DNA of 64,000 nucleotides from Taxillus chinensis (lineage: Eukaryota > Streptophyta > Magnoliopsida > Santalales > Loranthaceae), in the NCBI GenBank assembly GCA_023512835.1, contig CM042091.1:41306107-41370106 (forward strand). The letters run 5' to 3'. Each line of letters starts with the position of its first letter. The first letter of the stretch is position 1. The translations under genes and the position numbers were made by a program. The notes beneath the pieces were generated by a model. That model had not been told where the DNA came from, did not search any database, and saw only the letters and a list, made by a program, of their open reading frames with translations. Positions 10,992 to 22,542 of the stretch are shown here, in pieces.

Positions 10992-12895
10992 CACTACAAG
11001 AAATCAGGCCTTTAGTAAGACATAAAATGTGTTACTGTAGGATACTGTAATACTTTTTGGGGTGTTAGGTCTGCTTGGCTTATGAAAAGTCCCCCATCTT
11101 TCGGTAACACTTTTTGGTGTGTTACGATTTTATGTTACGGTAGATCATACAGTATGATATTTTTTGTATTACGAAAAGTATCCAAGATATCATAAGCCAA
11201 CCAGGCCTAACACACCAAAAAGGCTTATGGTAAACAAAATCCTGAATGCCATCTTCATTCCATGCCATAAAGAATTATCACAACTCTATTACTCTGCAAG
11301 AAAAAACCAACAATAGATCTATTAGTATTATTGCATATCTATATTATTAATTTGGTTTACAAATTGAATGATCAATTACCTTACAAATAAACAAAGAAAC
11401 ACCAGTTCTTTTCTTTCTTTCACATTTTCCTTTCCTTGGTTACAAAATTTCCAAGAGAATACCTACATAACGTGGAAAAGTATATATCAAAAGCTTTATT
11501 TTACATAAACTATAAAGAAGTAATCAAGAAAATAAATAAATGTATACTTGAGGATTAACTGAGACTTAGCACAATAAGGACCTCCAACAATACATACATT
11601 AATATCAAATGCCTTGGTGAGTAAACTCATGGACACCATTGAAGAAAGTAAGCAAGATGGCTCACTTGATAACTTGGCGGCCGAAAACTGTTGGAGCATT
11701 ACTATTGACAATTTTATTGAAGAAATCCAGAATACTTCTCATTCTTTGGACTTCATGTAACTCTTCTTCCTACCAAAAGAGAAATCAAGAATTAAACATC
11801 AAGAAGTAGACTTGCATGCCTAAATAATTAAATCTCACTAAGAATACAATCAAACAAGAAGGATCTAAAAAGAAAAAAAATATACGTTATTCAATGACAA
11901 GATGATTAGTAATAGAAATCGGTTCTAATACACATGATATATTTACTATGGCTTGCATGATGAGCACATTGAAAATCAACCACACTAGCCACAAATGATC
12001 TTGCAAGCCAAAAAGCTTTCAAGAAACTCAAAAGAAAGTGTTGAATGATCACTGGCATTGAATGACTTGACAACATTTTCAAAGAGAAAATTTAAAAAAT
12101 AAAAAAAGAACAAGAAAAGATATATATTACGAATGTTTTATCAGCTCACTAAGTGTAGCTATGGTAGAAACCCAACCATGAACTACATGTTGTTGTCTTC
12201 ATCATCAGCATCATGTCTTCTATTTCTGATGTCAGCATCTCTTCAACCATTAAATATCTGAAAAGGCAAGAAAGAAATAACAAAATTCAGGTGGTCATAT
12301 TCAAAGTGTTAGGCAATTTCAACCACTAACTTGCACTAAATTGGCTATAAAAGTAAGGAGATAGGAAAGGTCTCTTACTCCCAATGCTCGAAGACCCTTT
12401 ACACCTTCTTATATAGCCATTTAAATATTGTTATTCTGACTTAAATATTTTTCCCAATTGACTAATTAAAAAATAAAACAAACACTAACTTTCAAAGATC
12501 TAGGATAGTTTGGACGAAAATCTCACCTCACTAATACCCATAGTAGGCATTTTCACCAAACTAAGCTAACTAAAAGGTGGTGACCCATTTGTTGTCACCA
12601 CAAACGAACCACACAACAAACAAGCACAAGATCAAACAGTTTCAATGTCAACAGTACCGATAAAGATAAAGAAATACAAAATCAGAGCATGTGAACCAAC
12701 AGAAAGCCGTTGGGGAATTCTATCGAACACCTTGCAAGCACAGAACAGAGAAGCGGAGCCACACACCCCAAACCACACCAATCCGAGCCAACCTGCACAC
12801 AACAGAAACCACCCGCTAGCAGATAGACCAGAGCCGATGCCGGCCGATCCATCCGGGGGAGCCACCGCGCGCAGAGCCGAATCGTGTCGGGGGTC
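10992..12895. mobile_element. CACTA left arm, with GGGTC target site of element C
   Basis: This arm begins with the terminal inverted repeat and a subterminal region (10,992-11,230) of partly inverted motifs such as GGTGTTAGG, CCTAACACACC and TGTTACGGTAG. From 11,280 it is AT-rich and intron-like. From 12,640 to 12,890 it becomes GC-rich and 5'-UTR-like on the minus strand. It ends at GGGTC (12,891-12,895), the target duplication of element C. The GC-rich part continues at 57,974 on the other side of C, which fits one sequence interrupted by C. Confidence 0.75.
11662..11769 (-). pseudogene. Exon-like coding fragment inside CACTA left arm
   Basis: After an acceptor-like TTTTGGTAG on the minus strand, 35 codons stay open to a TGA at 11,662-11,664, beginning [17 protein letters not shown] and ending FGRQVIK. 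The look is of a terminal exon captured by the transposon. I do not recognise the parent gene. The same stretch occurs in copy B at about 35,216-35,323. The longer minus ORF at 11,496-11,711 is in another frame and less protein-like. Confidence 0.3.
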
Positions 12896-13114
12896 TGTTA
12901 GCAATTCCGCAAGCGTACGGATCGTTACAAGTAATAAAGTGGACTCAAAGTCCGGATGTTGAACCCACAAGGAAAGTGATCAAGTAAAAAGCTCATTTTG
13001 TAAATCCATGATGTTTTTGAAGTTGGTTTTGTATCATTAGCACTTTGAATGTTGTAATTTAAATAAACAAGGCAATGTAAATAATCTTATAGGAGAAAAT
13101 AGGGATTTCGATGT
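12896..13114 (-). repeat. Element C left LTR, first fragment, copy A
   Basis: It begins TGTTAGCAATTCCGCAAGCG, as does the right LTR of C at 56,647, and follows GGGTC. It is interrupted at GATGT (13,110-13,114) by the D element; the LTR resumes after a second GATGT at 22,543. Confidence 0.9.
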
Positions 13115-14480
13115 TGTCACGCCCCAATTTCCTTCCACTTGGAAATGAGTAGTGGATTGCCCATGCCCGCACCCGAAGGGACAAGGGGTTGGTGCAAGCA
13201 CCTTAAAAGGACTTCTAGCACGGGTGCTGTCCCAAACCTGCACAATCAGGCTAACATGCCAAGGGGCATGCTCCTGCTCCCAAACCATGCACACAAACAC
13301 AAATTGAATAACAACATCTCATTTTATTTCATTTCAAAGACTAACTGTTTATTACAACCCAGTCGGGGAAAAACCCCTATGAAGCCATCAATAAAACCAA
13401 ACCAAAATCCAAACACATAAAACCAAAGTACAACAAAGGAAATAATATAAAACTTTCAGCCTCGGGGGCCTAGCTCCTCGGCCTTCACCTACCGCCTGCT
13501 AAACCCTGCAAAAGAACAGGTTATAGGAGGGGTGAGCAAACCACGTCTCGGTAGGGATCCGGTCTCCCCCAGACCCGTCCCGCTCTACAACATGCATGAT
13601 ATGTGTATGCTTGTGCTCGTGTCGTGCCTAAGGCTAACGCAACAGAACATCACCCATGAAACACTCTTTACCTAAACCCGCACCGAAGGGCGAGAGGACA
13701 CCCCGCCACCACGGCGACATGACATACCACATTCAGGCGAATGTTGCATGGACACCAATGCAACATTTTCCACCCGAGTCGATATGGTCAACCACCTCCT
13801 CGGGCGCCATACCTACCCTCAGGAATGGGTGTAGACTTAGCCCACCGTCGTGAGTGCTACACCGAGACTCAGGACCACGTCCTGGCCAAATCTCAAAGGG
13901 GTCCAGCATTGTGCCTGGCCCATATCTCACTCAATCTCAAACAGATCAACAACAGTATAACATTACATCTCAACATGTAAACTCAGGACATCATTTACAC
14001 TTTATCTCGGAAGGACCAACATGGTCGATCCAAGCCGCACACATCAACCTCATAGGCTTAAAATCAAATACAAATCAAACACAGTACACACCAGTCACAC
14101 GAGTATATCATCAAACACCCATATACAAGGTCTCACAGGCATTATATTGAATACATGGCATGCAGGCCTCACAGACATTTCATCAAACACATAGTGTGCA
14201 GGCCTCACGGACATTTCATCAAACACATGGTGGGCATAAACAAACCCAGAAAATCCTCAAGGCCAAATTAACATCGGAATCAACAAAACATGCCACTGAA
14301 GGCCAACATCCATATAGGAGATTACACCTATATGGATTTACATATATATATATATATATAGGTGAATATCCTAAAACAGAGGAGAGTTAGGAGAACATGA
14401 ACCCCTACCTCAGGCTTTTGTCCTAACCTCCACGCTAGGCAGCTCCCAACGACGCGAACCACCACGGCAACTGCCCGGAG

Positions 14481-14483
<3 letters not shown>

Positions 14484-14525
<42 letters not shown>
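14484..14525. repeat. (TC)n microsatellite in D LTR
   Basis: About 42 bp of CT repeats lie just downstream of the predicted start site, giving a GA-rich leader on the element strand. Length differs between the four LTR copies: about 42 bp here, 42 bp at 21,924, 36 bp at 38,042 and 26 bp at 45,486. The 20 bases after it, rich in CAG/CTG here, are scrambled between copies. Confidence 0.85.
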
Positions 14526-14528
<3 letters not shown>

Positions 14529-14578
14529 GCAGCTGCAGCAAAGGGACACAAGAACCCTAAACTCAAACTCAAGCCCTC

Positions 14579-15005
14579 ATTATATAGACACTACCCACAT
14601 CAAAACGACGTAGTTTTGATTAAGTAAACCCAGGATCAAAACGACGTAGTTTTGATCACACAAGTTAGCACCTTTCCGCACCCATATAGGCCAAAATACT
14701 CAGAATTTCAACATGGTCCTTTGGAGAAAGATCATTAGAATGTCAAAACCAAGGGAACCATGCAAAAATATGGCTGCACGCCAATTTGCACGTGAATTCC
14801 CAATTCACGTGCAACTCCAAATGGACTCCAAATGCTCTCAAACTTCACCCCTAGCCTCCTTGCATCATTTAGAAGACAATCACACTTGCACGTGAATTGG
14901 ACCCATATCACATGCACCTCACATACACGTCTGTTTGGCCTGAAACTTCGTGGTAGATAGAGGACATCATTCTAAGCATCTTTCCTTTTGCACGTGAATT
15001 CATTT
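14579..15005 (-). promoter_or_regulatory. U3 promoter of D LTR: G-box array, two palindromes, TATA
   Basis: In transcription order: G-boxes CACGTG at 14,991, 14,889, 14,806 and 14,789, each within TTGCACGTGAATT or its inverse; two copies of a 22-bp ATCAAAAC...GTTTTGAT element with ACGTCG centre (14,635-14,656 and 14,599-14,620); and a TATA box CTATATAAT (14,579-14,587). The order and motifs match the Athila-1 LTR, and about 80 bp around GAGGACATCATTCTAAG aligns directly between the two LTR families. The other three D LTRs carry the same block. Confidence 0.65.
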
Positions 15006-15095
15006 GAGCCCATTCACTAGGTCAAAATCTAGAAAAACTCTACTCGGAAGGCAAACCGTGACTAACGTGACTAACTCAAGGTACGGGTCCTTACA

Positions 15096-15108
15096 TCCTC
15101 TCCCCCTT
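15096..15108 (-). other. Polypurine tract of D, copy A
   Basis: The element strand reads AGGGGGAGAGGA directly before the 3' LTR (TGTAAGG). This is the expected plus-strand primer. From 15,109 to 15,310 there is only a short 3' non-coding region. The equivalent in copy B is 38,653-38,665. Confidence 0.85.
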
Positions 15109-15310
15109 AAGACTTTTCGTCCTCGAAAAGAAAAGGTGGAATGAAAGAAAACAATCACAACCAAAGCATAGGCCTCTAACACCCACTAGCACAAATTAAT
15201 ACACAACAAAGCACAAATTATTTCACACATTTATACACTCTACATGGTCATAACTAGTTGGGCAAGTACCTGATTATGTTGAAGTTTGATGCTTGCCCTC
15301 CTCCCCTCCT

Positions 15311-16621
15311 TCGAGTTGTTCGTCCTCGAACAAATCGGGATAATGAGCACGCATCTCGGTCTCACGTTCCCAGGTCTCTTCCTCCGGCCCTCGGTGTTGC
15401 CACAACACCCGAACCAACGGAATAGTCTTACCTCGCAGTGCTTCTCGCGCCTATCTACAATACGGATGGGGGCCTCGACAACCGACACATCCTCTCCAAG
15501 ATCCAGGGTACCCCAATCTAGCACGTGTGCGGGATCCGGATGATATTTCCGAATGGGGATACATGGAAAACATTATGAACTCTGCTCAAACTAGGTGGTA
15601 ACGCCAACCGATAAGCAACAGGTCCAACTCTGCTCAAAATCTCGAACGGTCCAATGTACCGTGGGGACAACTTGGACCCGGTCCCAAATCTCTTATGCCC
15701 TCTCCGGTGGAGAAACACGAAGGAATACGTGGTCTCCCACCAAAAACTCCAACGGTCGGCGTCGGCGATCTGCATAAGACTTCATGCCGCTCCGAGCCGT
15801 AAGAAGGCGTTGCCGAATCAGTGAACTTTTGCCGTAGCCTCCTGGACCAATTGAGGTCCTAACATAGCTGCCTCTCCACTTCCGCCCAACATAATGGAGA
15901 CCGGCATGGTCGGCCATACAATGCCTCAAATGGGGCCATCCCAATCGAAGACTGGTAACCGTTATTATAGGCAAACTCCACCGGAGGAAGGTGGGAAGCC
16001 CATGATCCTCCAAAATCAAGTACACAAGCCCTCAACAAGTCTTCCAATGTTTGAATGGTCCTCTCGGACTGACCATCGGTCTCAGGGATGGAATGCGGTA
16101 CTCAAATTAAGTCGGGTTCCCAATGCTTCCTGCAGACCTCCCCAAAACCGGGATGTAAACCGCGCATCCCTGTCCGAAACAATAGACAAGGGCACTCCGT
16201 GCAAGCGGACAATCTCATCAACATACGCTGGCTTAACGTGCCGATAGAGTCGCGCTCTCGAATTGCCAAGAAATGGGCTGACTTAGTTAAGCGGTCCACT
16301 ATGACCCAAATCATGTCCTTTCTCCCGAAGTGGTAGGAAGTCCCGTCACGAAGTCCATGGTAATATGCTCCCACTTCCACTCGGCTACAGGTAAAGGCCG
16401 CAATTGACCGGCGGGTCGTTGGTGTTCTGCCTTCACTTGCCGACGGTAAGGCACCTGGAAACAAATTCCGCTACGCTCCGTTTCAGCCCCGGCCACCAGA
16501 ACGTGCGCGAACGGCATGATACATCTTAGTTCCTCCTGGATGTACAGCCAAACGGGAATGATGAAATTCCCTCGGCACATCCTCACGCAAGGGAGGTGGT
16601 ACTATCGACGCCCCCGAAATT
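15311..16621 (-). pseudogene. D integrase with chromodomain, copy A
   Basis: Fragments in several frames show a C-terminal piece of the zinc region, [15 protein letters not shown] (first catalytic Asp), [15 protein letters not shown], a [14 protein letters not shown] segment with the catalytic Glu at about 16,061, [11 protein letters not shown], then the GPY/F motif [13 protein letters not shown] and a chromodomain stretch (IRIVDRREK, about 15,455). The chromodomain is expected to steer integration to marked chromatin. Frame breaks are frequent; many match CAG/CTG positions in copy B (for example CCTTCGAG here against CCTTCAGAG at the stop codon near 38,868). Confidence 0.85.
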
Positions 16622-18123
16622 TCAGCTCATGCTCAACTCCTTCGTCCGGTCCTCGACGGCTCTCCGGCCTCTATCCTGGGCCCGGATCACCTCACGATCC
16701 ACGTCGCCTAACTGTCCCTCATGGACACGCTGATACAACTCTGGTATCACGGTGAGAGGACACAGGATAGCTCCCTCACTCGCTGAAAGAAGTTGCACCT
16801 GAAGCACCGCCAACCGCTCCATCATTTTCCATTCTCTCATGGAAACCTCAGCTTTCCCTTTTCTACTTAGCGCGTCGGCCACTAAATTTCCTTTCCCAGG
16901 CGTGTAGGAGAGCGTGAAGTCAAACATTTGCAGGTACTCGACCCACCTCCGTTGTCGCAAATTTAGGTCTCGCTGGGTGAAGATATATCGTAGGCTTTTG
17001 TGGTCGGTATATACCACAAATTTCTCTCCCAACGGGTAATGTCGCCAAGACTTCAGGGCAAAAATAACTGCTGCTAACTCCAGGTCGTGTGTTGGGTAGT
17101 TTTGCTCATGGGACTTCAGCTGTCGCGAGCCATACGCTATGACTTGGCGCTCTTGCATCAGAACACACCCCAGTCCAACGCAAGACGCATCACAATACAC
17201 CTCGAATGGCACTCCCTCCTGCGGTAGACTCAACACCGGTGCAGTAGTCAGGCGAGTCTTCAACTCCTCGAATGCCTGCTGGCACTTGTCCGTCCACTTG
17301 AAGTTGGCTCCCTTCCGTGTAAGAGCTGTCATAGGTGCCGCCAACCAAGAAAACCCTTCCACAAAACGCCGATAATACCCTGCCAGACCCAAGAAACTCC
17401 GGATCTCAAAAACATTTGTGGGCCTCTTCCAAGATGCTACGGACTCAATCTTGGTTGGGTCCACTCTAACTCCTTCGGCAGATACTACATGCCCAAGAAA
17501 ATGCACCTCTTGCATCCAGAAGTCACACTTGCTAAATTTAGCATACAAGTGATGATCTCGTAGTGCCTGCGCAGCACCACGGCCAGGTGCTCCTCATGCT
17601 CGGCTTGGGTTTTGGAGTACACAAGGATGTCGTCAATAAATACCACCACGAAGGAATCCAGGTATGGGGCAAATACCTGATTCATTAGATGCATGAACAC
17701 AAAGAGTGCGTTTGTGAGCCCAAAAGCCATTACTAACCACTCATAGTGTCCGTATCTCGCACCTGAACGCCGTCTTAGGGATGTCTTCGCTCCCGACCCT
17801 CAATTGGTGATATCCCGAACGCAGATCGATTTTTGAGAACCACCGTGCTCCACTCACTGGTCGAATAAGTCATCAATCCGCCGCAAAGGGTACTTGTTCT
17901 TTACCGTTACTTGATTCAGCTTCCGATAATCAATGCAAAGTCGTAACGAACCATCTGCCTTCTTAGCAAACAAGACCGGTGCACCCCAAGGTGAGGTACT
18001 AGGACGGATAAAACCTTTATCTCCCAGTTCCTTTATCTCGCCTCGAAGCTCCCGCAACTCGGCGGGTCCCATCCGGTATGCTACTTGTGAGATGGGTCCC
18101 ACCCCTGGCAACAGTTCAATCAT
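16622..18123 (-). pseudogene. D reverse transcriptase and RNase H, copy A
   Basis: Three ORFs tile it. 17,854-18,123 carries [16 protein letters not shown] and [13 protein letters not shown]. 17,485-17,730 carries AFGLTNA and [13 protein letters not shown], the YVDD-box equivalent. 16,622-17,548 covers thumb and RNase H, with [18 protein letters not shown] and VYTDHKSL as the acidic residues and VADALSRK at the end. Breaks near 17,570 (CTGCGCAGC against CTGCAGC in copy B) and near 17,755-17,860 (CTCG for CTG) are CAG/CTG-type. In copy B most of this is one open frame. Confidence 0.9.
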
Positions 18124-18870
18124 GAACTCGATACTTCGTGTGGAGGCAACTCCAACAACTCCCCAGGAAAAGACATCCTGGAAATTCTCGACTACATCCT
18201 GGCCACACCCTTTTCTCTAAGTTACCTTCCTCCTCAAAGGTTAGGGTGGCAAGCCTATGGGTAATATTGCCCCATAGCTCCCTCGTCGGTCCAGCTCTCC
18301 CCAAAGCATCCCTATCCCATTCACCCACTAGGGTACAGGAAGATCCTGTGGGTGTAGTAAACGATACTCGTCGCCTATAGCGATCGGTCTTAGCCTGAAA
18401 GGCCATCAACCATCCATCCCCAAATCAAACTAAAGGTCCTCATGGGCATTACGTACAAATCAAATGAGAGGTCAACCTCTCCTATCGTAGCGCACACTCT
18501 CGACACATTTGGTGGATCAACTCCACACCTCCCATTGGGGACTCGACCCTCGAGGTCTATCGGCCTCCACACAATCAAGTCCAAGGCTCTCCACCAAGGA
18601 CTCGGCAATCGGGGAGCACGAAGCTCCGGTATCAAACAATGCGGCAACAACGGTGCGAGATATTAGAATAGTACCTCGAACCACCGAAGGTCCAGCTCCA
18701 CCTTCCTCGGGGGGTGATGGTAGATCCTCCATTCCAGTGGTCTGAGGTAAGCGCGAACACTCTGCCTTGGCCTGCCCCACCACTAGCCTCACTTGCCTTC
18801 CCTTTTGCTCCTCTGCAGTCCACCGGGACGCCCCTCCGATCCTCCTTGTGGTTGCCTCTCCCCCTGTGGC
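18124..18870 (-). pseudogene. D aspartic protease region, copy A
   Basis: The minus ORF at 18,517-18,792 has VVAALFDTGASCSPI with the DTG catalytic triplet of retroviral-type aspartic proteases, followed by LVESLGL. The rest of the domain continues in another frame (18,390-18,650: VDLSFDLYVMPMRTFSLI). The spacer to the RT is also frame-broken. It lies between the zinc knuckles of gag and the RT, as expected for Ty3/gypsy. Confidence 0.82.
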
Positions 18871-20090
18871 CTAGTGTGACCGGAACCAGCCTGCCGCCGG
18901 CCTGCCACGAATGTCTGGCTTAGGGGCTGGGGCCTGAAATTGGGTCCCACCCCTGCTCCCTTGTGCTAAGCTTCCGGCTCCCCGGCTGTTCCCCTTGCTG
19001 GAACACACCTTGCTGATGTGTCCCACCTTCCCACATCTATGACACGTCAAGTGCTGCTTGGGGCACTCACGTTTGACGTGCCCCGACAGGCCACAACAGG
19101 TACACCCGCTTGGGAAGTTCCCAGCAGACACTCCCCTGTCCTCCAAAGTAACGGGATCCGGGCGGAGCCATTGAAGCTTGGCCCCTATCCTTGGGAAAAG
19201 TCCCACCGCCGGGCTCAACCTTCGCCTCTTGGCTTCACCGTGCTTGTCGTGCGCGCTCTGCCCCATCCGCTCCTGGTGAGCCTATCTTCCCTCCTCTAAT
19301 CCTCTCTCAACAATCTTGGCGGTGTCCACGACTTCAGGATAGGTCTTCGGTCGCGAGATCTCCACCCTTTGCTTAAGGGCAGGTTTGAGACCCATGGTAA
19401 ACTTATGGGCCTTCAGGTCCTCCCTTGATATTGCTTCGGAGCAAACCGACTCAGCCCTCGGAAATCTCGCTCATACTCGCTGCTGAGCGCGATCCCTACT
19501 TCAAGCCGCTGAACTCCTCCCGCTTCGCCACCGCAATGACTCTGGAAAGAACTCCTCATGGAACAATGGAGGAACTCATTCCAGGCCATGGTCTCCATGT
19601 CCCGGTTTCCTGAGATGCTAAGCCACCATTCCAAGGCTTCCTCCTCCAACCGCCGGATGCTAGTCTCACTTTGTCTTCCTCCCGGGGTCGAAGAAAGGAG
19701 AACACATGCTCGATCGCCGCGGCCCGGTGCTCTGCTCCTAGAGGTTCGGCCCCTCCCTTGAACCTTGGTGGATGTTCCTTTCGGAACTGCGTCAACACGT
19801 CTCCCTCTTCCCGCCTCACCGGCACTTCCTGCCTACACGGAGGTTCCGCTTCACGGGGTGGAGGGGGTGGCACGGCTGTCGTGCCATCATCTCCTGACGC
19901 ACCTCGTTTAGGATCTCTCCCCCGAGGTCCTCACGCATGCCTTGCACGTTCTCACTTAGGGCCCGGACTTGGGCCATGATCCGCTCCAGGGGATCATCGC
20001 CCTCTACACGCTGTCCTCTTCCCTCTCCAGGACGGGCGGAAGATTCATCTTCTACACTGGAGTAGCTCGGGTTACTCTCCTAGGAGGCAT
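18871..20090 (-). pseudogene. D gag with two zinc knuckles, copy A
   Basis: The start at 20,090 (MPPRRVTRA) is the first Met after the leader; an in-frame TAG follows at about codon 13, with MNLLP or MNLPP just after it as the alternative start. Gag features are HPPRFKGGAEPL, a leucine-poor linker, EEEALEWWLS and REEFHEKYF-type remnants. The C-terminal ORF (18,871-19,266) carries two CCHC zinc knuckles: C-x2-C-x4-H-x4-C at residues 55-68 and 75-88. The frame is broken at several places. From 20,091 to 20,540 is non-coding leader. Confidence 0.83.
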
Positions 20091-20540
20091 AGTCTACATA
20101 ATTTAAACCAAACTAGGATCGGCTTCTCTCAAGCTCTACACACCCTCATCCCCATGGGCCATGAGGTACTCAAGCAACATTTTACATTTAAACACATAGG
20201 TAAATCACAGAAGTACACAGCAGCAATTCATAGCAACAAGCTTCACAGAAAATCACCGAATTTCACAGCAACAACATTTTGTTTTTAACAACAAGTTTCA
20301 GCAACATAGCATGTCTAATCACAATACTCATACTGAAATTAAACTAGTGCCCTAATGCCAATGCATGTATGCACCCTCAACCCAAATACAAATGCCCTAC
20401 TCCTTGGTCTAACTACCCCCGAGTACACCCCAGAAAATCAGATAGGACCACGTTGATCGGGCGTGTCCTATACCGCCTCCTAAGAGTCTCGAAGCGACCA
20501 GGCCTCCCCACTATCCTAGGTCCACTAGACCATGAACTAT

Positions 20541-20553
20541 GGCTCTGATACCA
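20541..20553 (-). other. Primer-binding site of D, tRNA-iMet type, copy A
   Basis: The element strand reads TGGTATCAGAGCC, complementary to the 3' end of initiator tRNA-Met, 3 bases from the LTR. Confidence 0.9.
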
Positions 20554-20556
20554 TAT

Positions 20557-21920
20557 TGTCACGCCCCAATTTCCTTCCACTTGGAAATGAGTAGTGACTG
20601 CCCATGCCCGCACCCGAAGGGACAAGGGGTTGGTGCAAGCACCCTAAAAGGACTTCTAGCACGGGTGCTGTCCCAAACCTGCACAATCAGGCTAACATGC
20701 CAAGGGGCATGCTCCTGCTCCCAAACCATGCACACAAACACAAATTGAATAACAACATCTCATTTTATTTCATTTCAAAGACTAACTGTTTATTACAACC
20801 CGTCGGGGAAAAACCCCTATGAAGCCATCAATAAAACCAAACCAAAATCCAAACACATAAAACCAAAGTACAACAAAGGAAATAATATAAAACTTTCAGC
20901 CTCAGGGGCCTAGCTCCTCGGCCTTCACCTACCGCCTGCTAAACCCTGCAAAAGAACGAGTTATAGGAGGGGTGAGCAAACCACATCTCGGTAGGGATCC
21001 GGTCTCCCCGAGACCCGTCCCGCTCTACAACATGCATGATATGTGTATGCTTGTGCTCGTGTCGTGCCTAAGGCTAACGCAAGCAAACATCACCCAGGAA
21101 ACACTCTTTACCTAAACCCGCACCGAAGGGCGAGAGGACACCCCGCCACCACGGCGACATGACATACCACATTCAGGCGAATGTTGCATGGACACCAATG
21201 CAACATTTTCCACCCGAGTCGATATGGTCAACCACCTCCTCGGGCGCCATACCTACCCTCAGGAATGGGTGTAGACTTAGCCCACCGTCGTGAGTGCTAC
21301 ACCGAGACTCAGGACCACGTCCTGGCCAAATCTCAAAGGGGTCCAGCTATTGTGCCTGGCCCATATCTCACTCAATCTCAAACAGATCAACGAACGGGAT
21401 AACATTACATCTCAACATGTAAACTCAGGACATCATTTACACTTTATCTCGGAAAGGACCAACATGGTCGATCCAAGCCACACACATCAACCTCATAGGC
21501 TTAAAATCAAATACAAATCAAACACAGGACACACCAGTCACACAGGTATATCATCAAACACCCATATACAAGGTCTCACAGGCATTATATTGAATACATG
21601 GCATGCGGGCCTCACAGACATTTCATCAAACACATAGTGTGCGGGCCTCACAGACATTTCATCAAACACATGGTGGGCATAAACAAACCCAGAAAATCCT
21701 CAGGCCAAATTAACATCAGAATCAACAAAACATGCCACTGAAGGCCAACATCCATATAGGAGATCACACCTATATGGATTTACATATATATATATATAGG
21801 TGAATATCCTAAAACAGAGAGGAGAGTTAGGAGAACATGAACCCCTACCTCAGGCTTTTGTCCTAACCTCCACGCTAGGCGGCTCCCAACGACGCGAACC
21901 ACCACGGCAATCGCCCGGAG

Positions 21921-21968
<48 letters not shown>

Positions 21969-22542
21969 CGGCAAAATGCAGCAAAAGGGACACAAGAACC
22001 CTAAACTCAAACTCAAGCCCTCATTATATAGACACTACCCACATCAAAACGACGTAGTTTTGATTAAGTAAACCCAGGATCAAAACGACGTAGTTTTGAT
22101 CACACAAGTTAGCACCTTTCCGCACCCATATAGGCCAAAATACTCAGAATTTCAACATGGTCCTTTGGAGAAAGATCATTAGAATGTCAAAACCAAGGGA
22201 ACCATGCAAAAATATGGCTGCACGCCAATTTGCACGTGAATTCCCAATTCACGTGCAACTCCAAATGGACTCCAAATGCTCTCAAACTTCACCCCTAGCC
22301 TCCTTGCATCATTTAGAAGACAATCAAACTTGCACGTGAATTGGACCCATATCACGTGCACCTCACATACACGTCTGTTTGGCCTGAAACTTCTGTGGTA
22401 GATAGAGGACATCATTCTAAGCATCTTTCCTTTTGCACGTGAATTCATTTGAGCCCATTCACTAGGTCAAAATCTAGAAAAACTCTACTCAGAAGGCAAA
22501 ACTGTGACTAACTGTGACTAACTCAAGGTACGGGTCCTTACA
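20557..22542 (-). repeat. D 5' LTR, copy A (1,986 bp)
   Basis: This is the partner of 13,115-15,095, with the same ends, promoter block and (TC)n tract (21,924-21,965). The GATGT after it (22,543-22,547) completes the target duplication. Differences from the partner are mainly at CAG/CTG triplets and in the short segment after the (TC)n. Confidence 0.93.

Larger units (their letters stand above)
13115..15095 (-). repeat. D 3' LTR, copy A (1,981 bp)
   Basis: It starts TGTCACGCCCCAATTTCC and ends GGTACGGGTCCTTACA on the plus strand. It matches 20,557-22,542 and the two copy B LTRs. Short ORFs in it, shared by all four copies, are not conserved coding regions. It contains the promoter and (TC)n tract listed separately. 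Confidence 0.93.
13115..22542 (-). mobile_element. Tekay/Del-type Ty3/gypsy chromovirus D, copy A (9.4 kb)
   Basis: Two near-identical LTRs (13,115-15,095 and 20,557-22,542) bound gag, protease, RT, RNase H, integrase and a C-terminal chromodomain, all on the minus strand. The primer site is tRNA-iMet type and the polypurine tract GGGGGAGAGGA abuts the 3' LTR. Flanking GATGT (13,110-13,114 and 22,543-22,547) is the target duplication, inside the LTR of C. Near-identity of the two LTRs, apart from CAG/CTG-type differences and microsatellite length, indicates a young insertion. The Tekay/Del assignment rests on the chromodomain and LTR style. Confidence 0.92.

Noticed and set aside
13733..14150. 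Overlapping plus and minus ORFs inside D LTRs, repeated in all four LTRs
   Set aside because: They recur only because the LTR recurs; frames are not preserved between copies and no domain is visible.
14328..14549. Minus ORF with Arg-Glu repeats (also near 21,780, 37,820 and 45,264)
   Set aside because: It is the translation of the (TC)n microsatellite.
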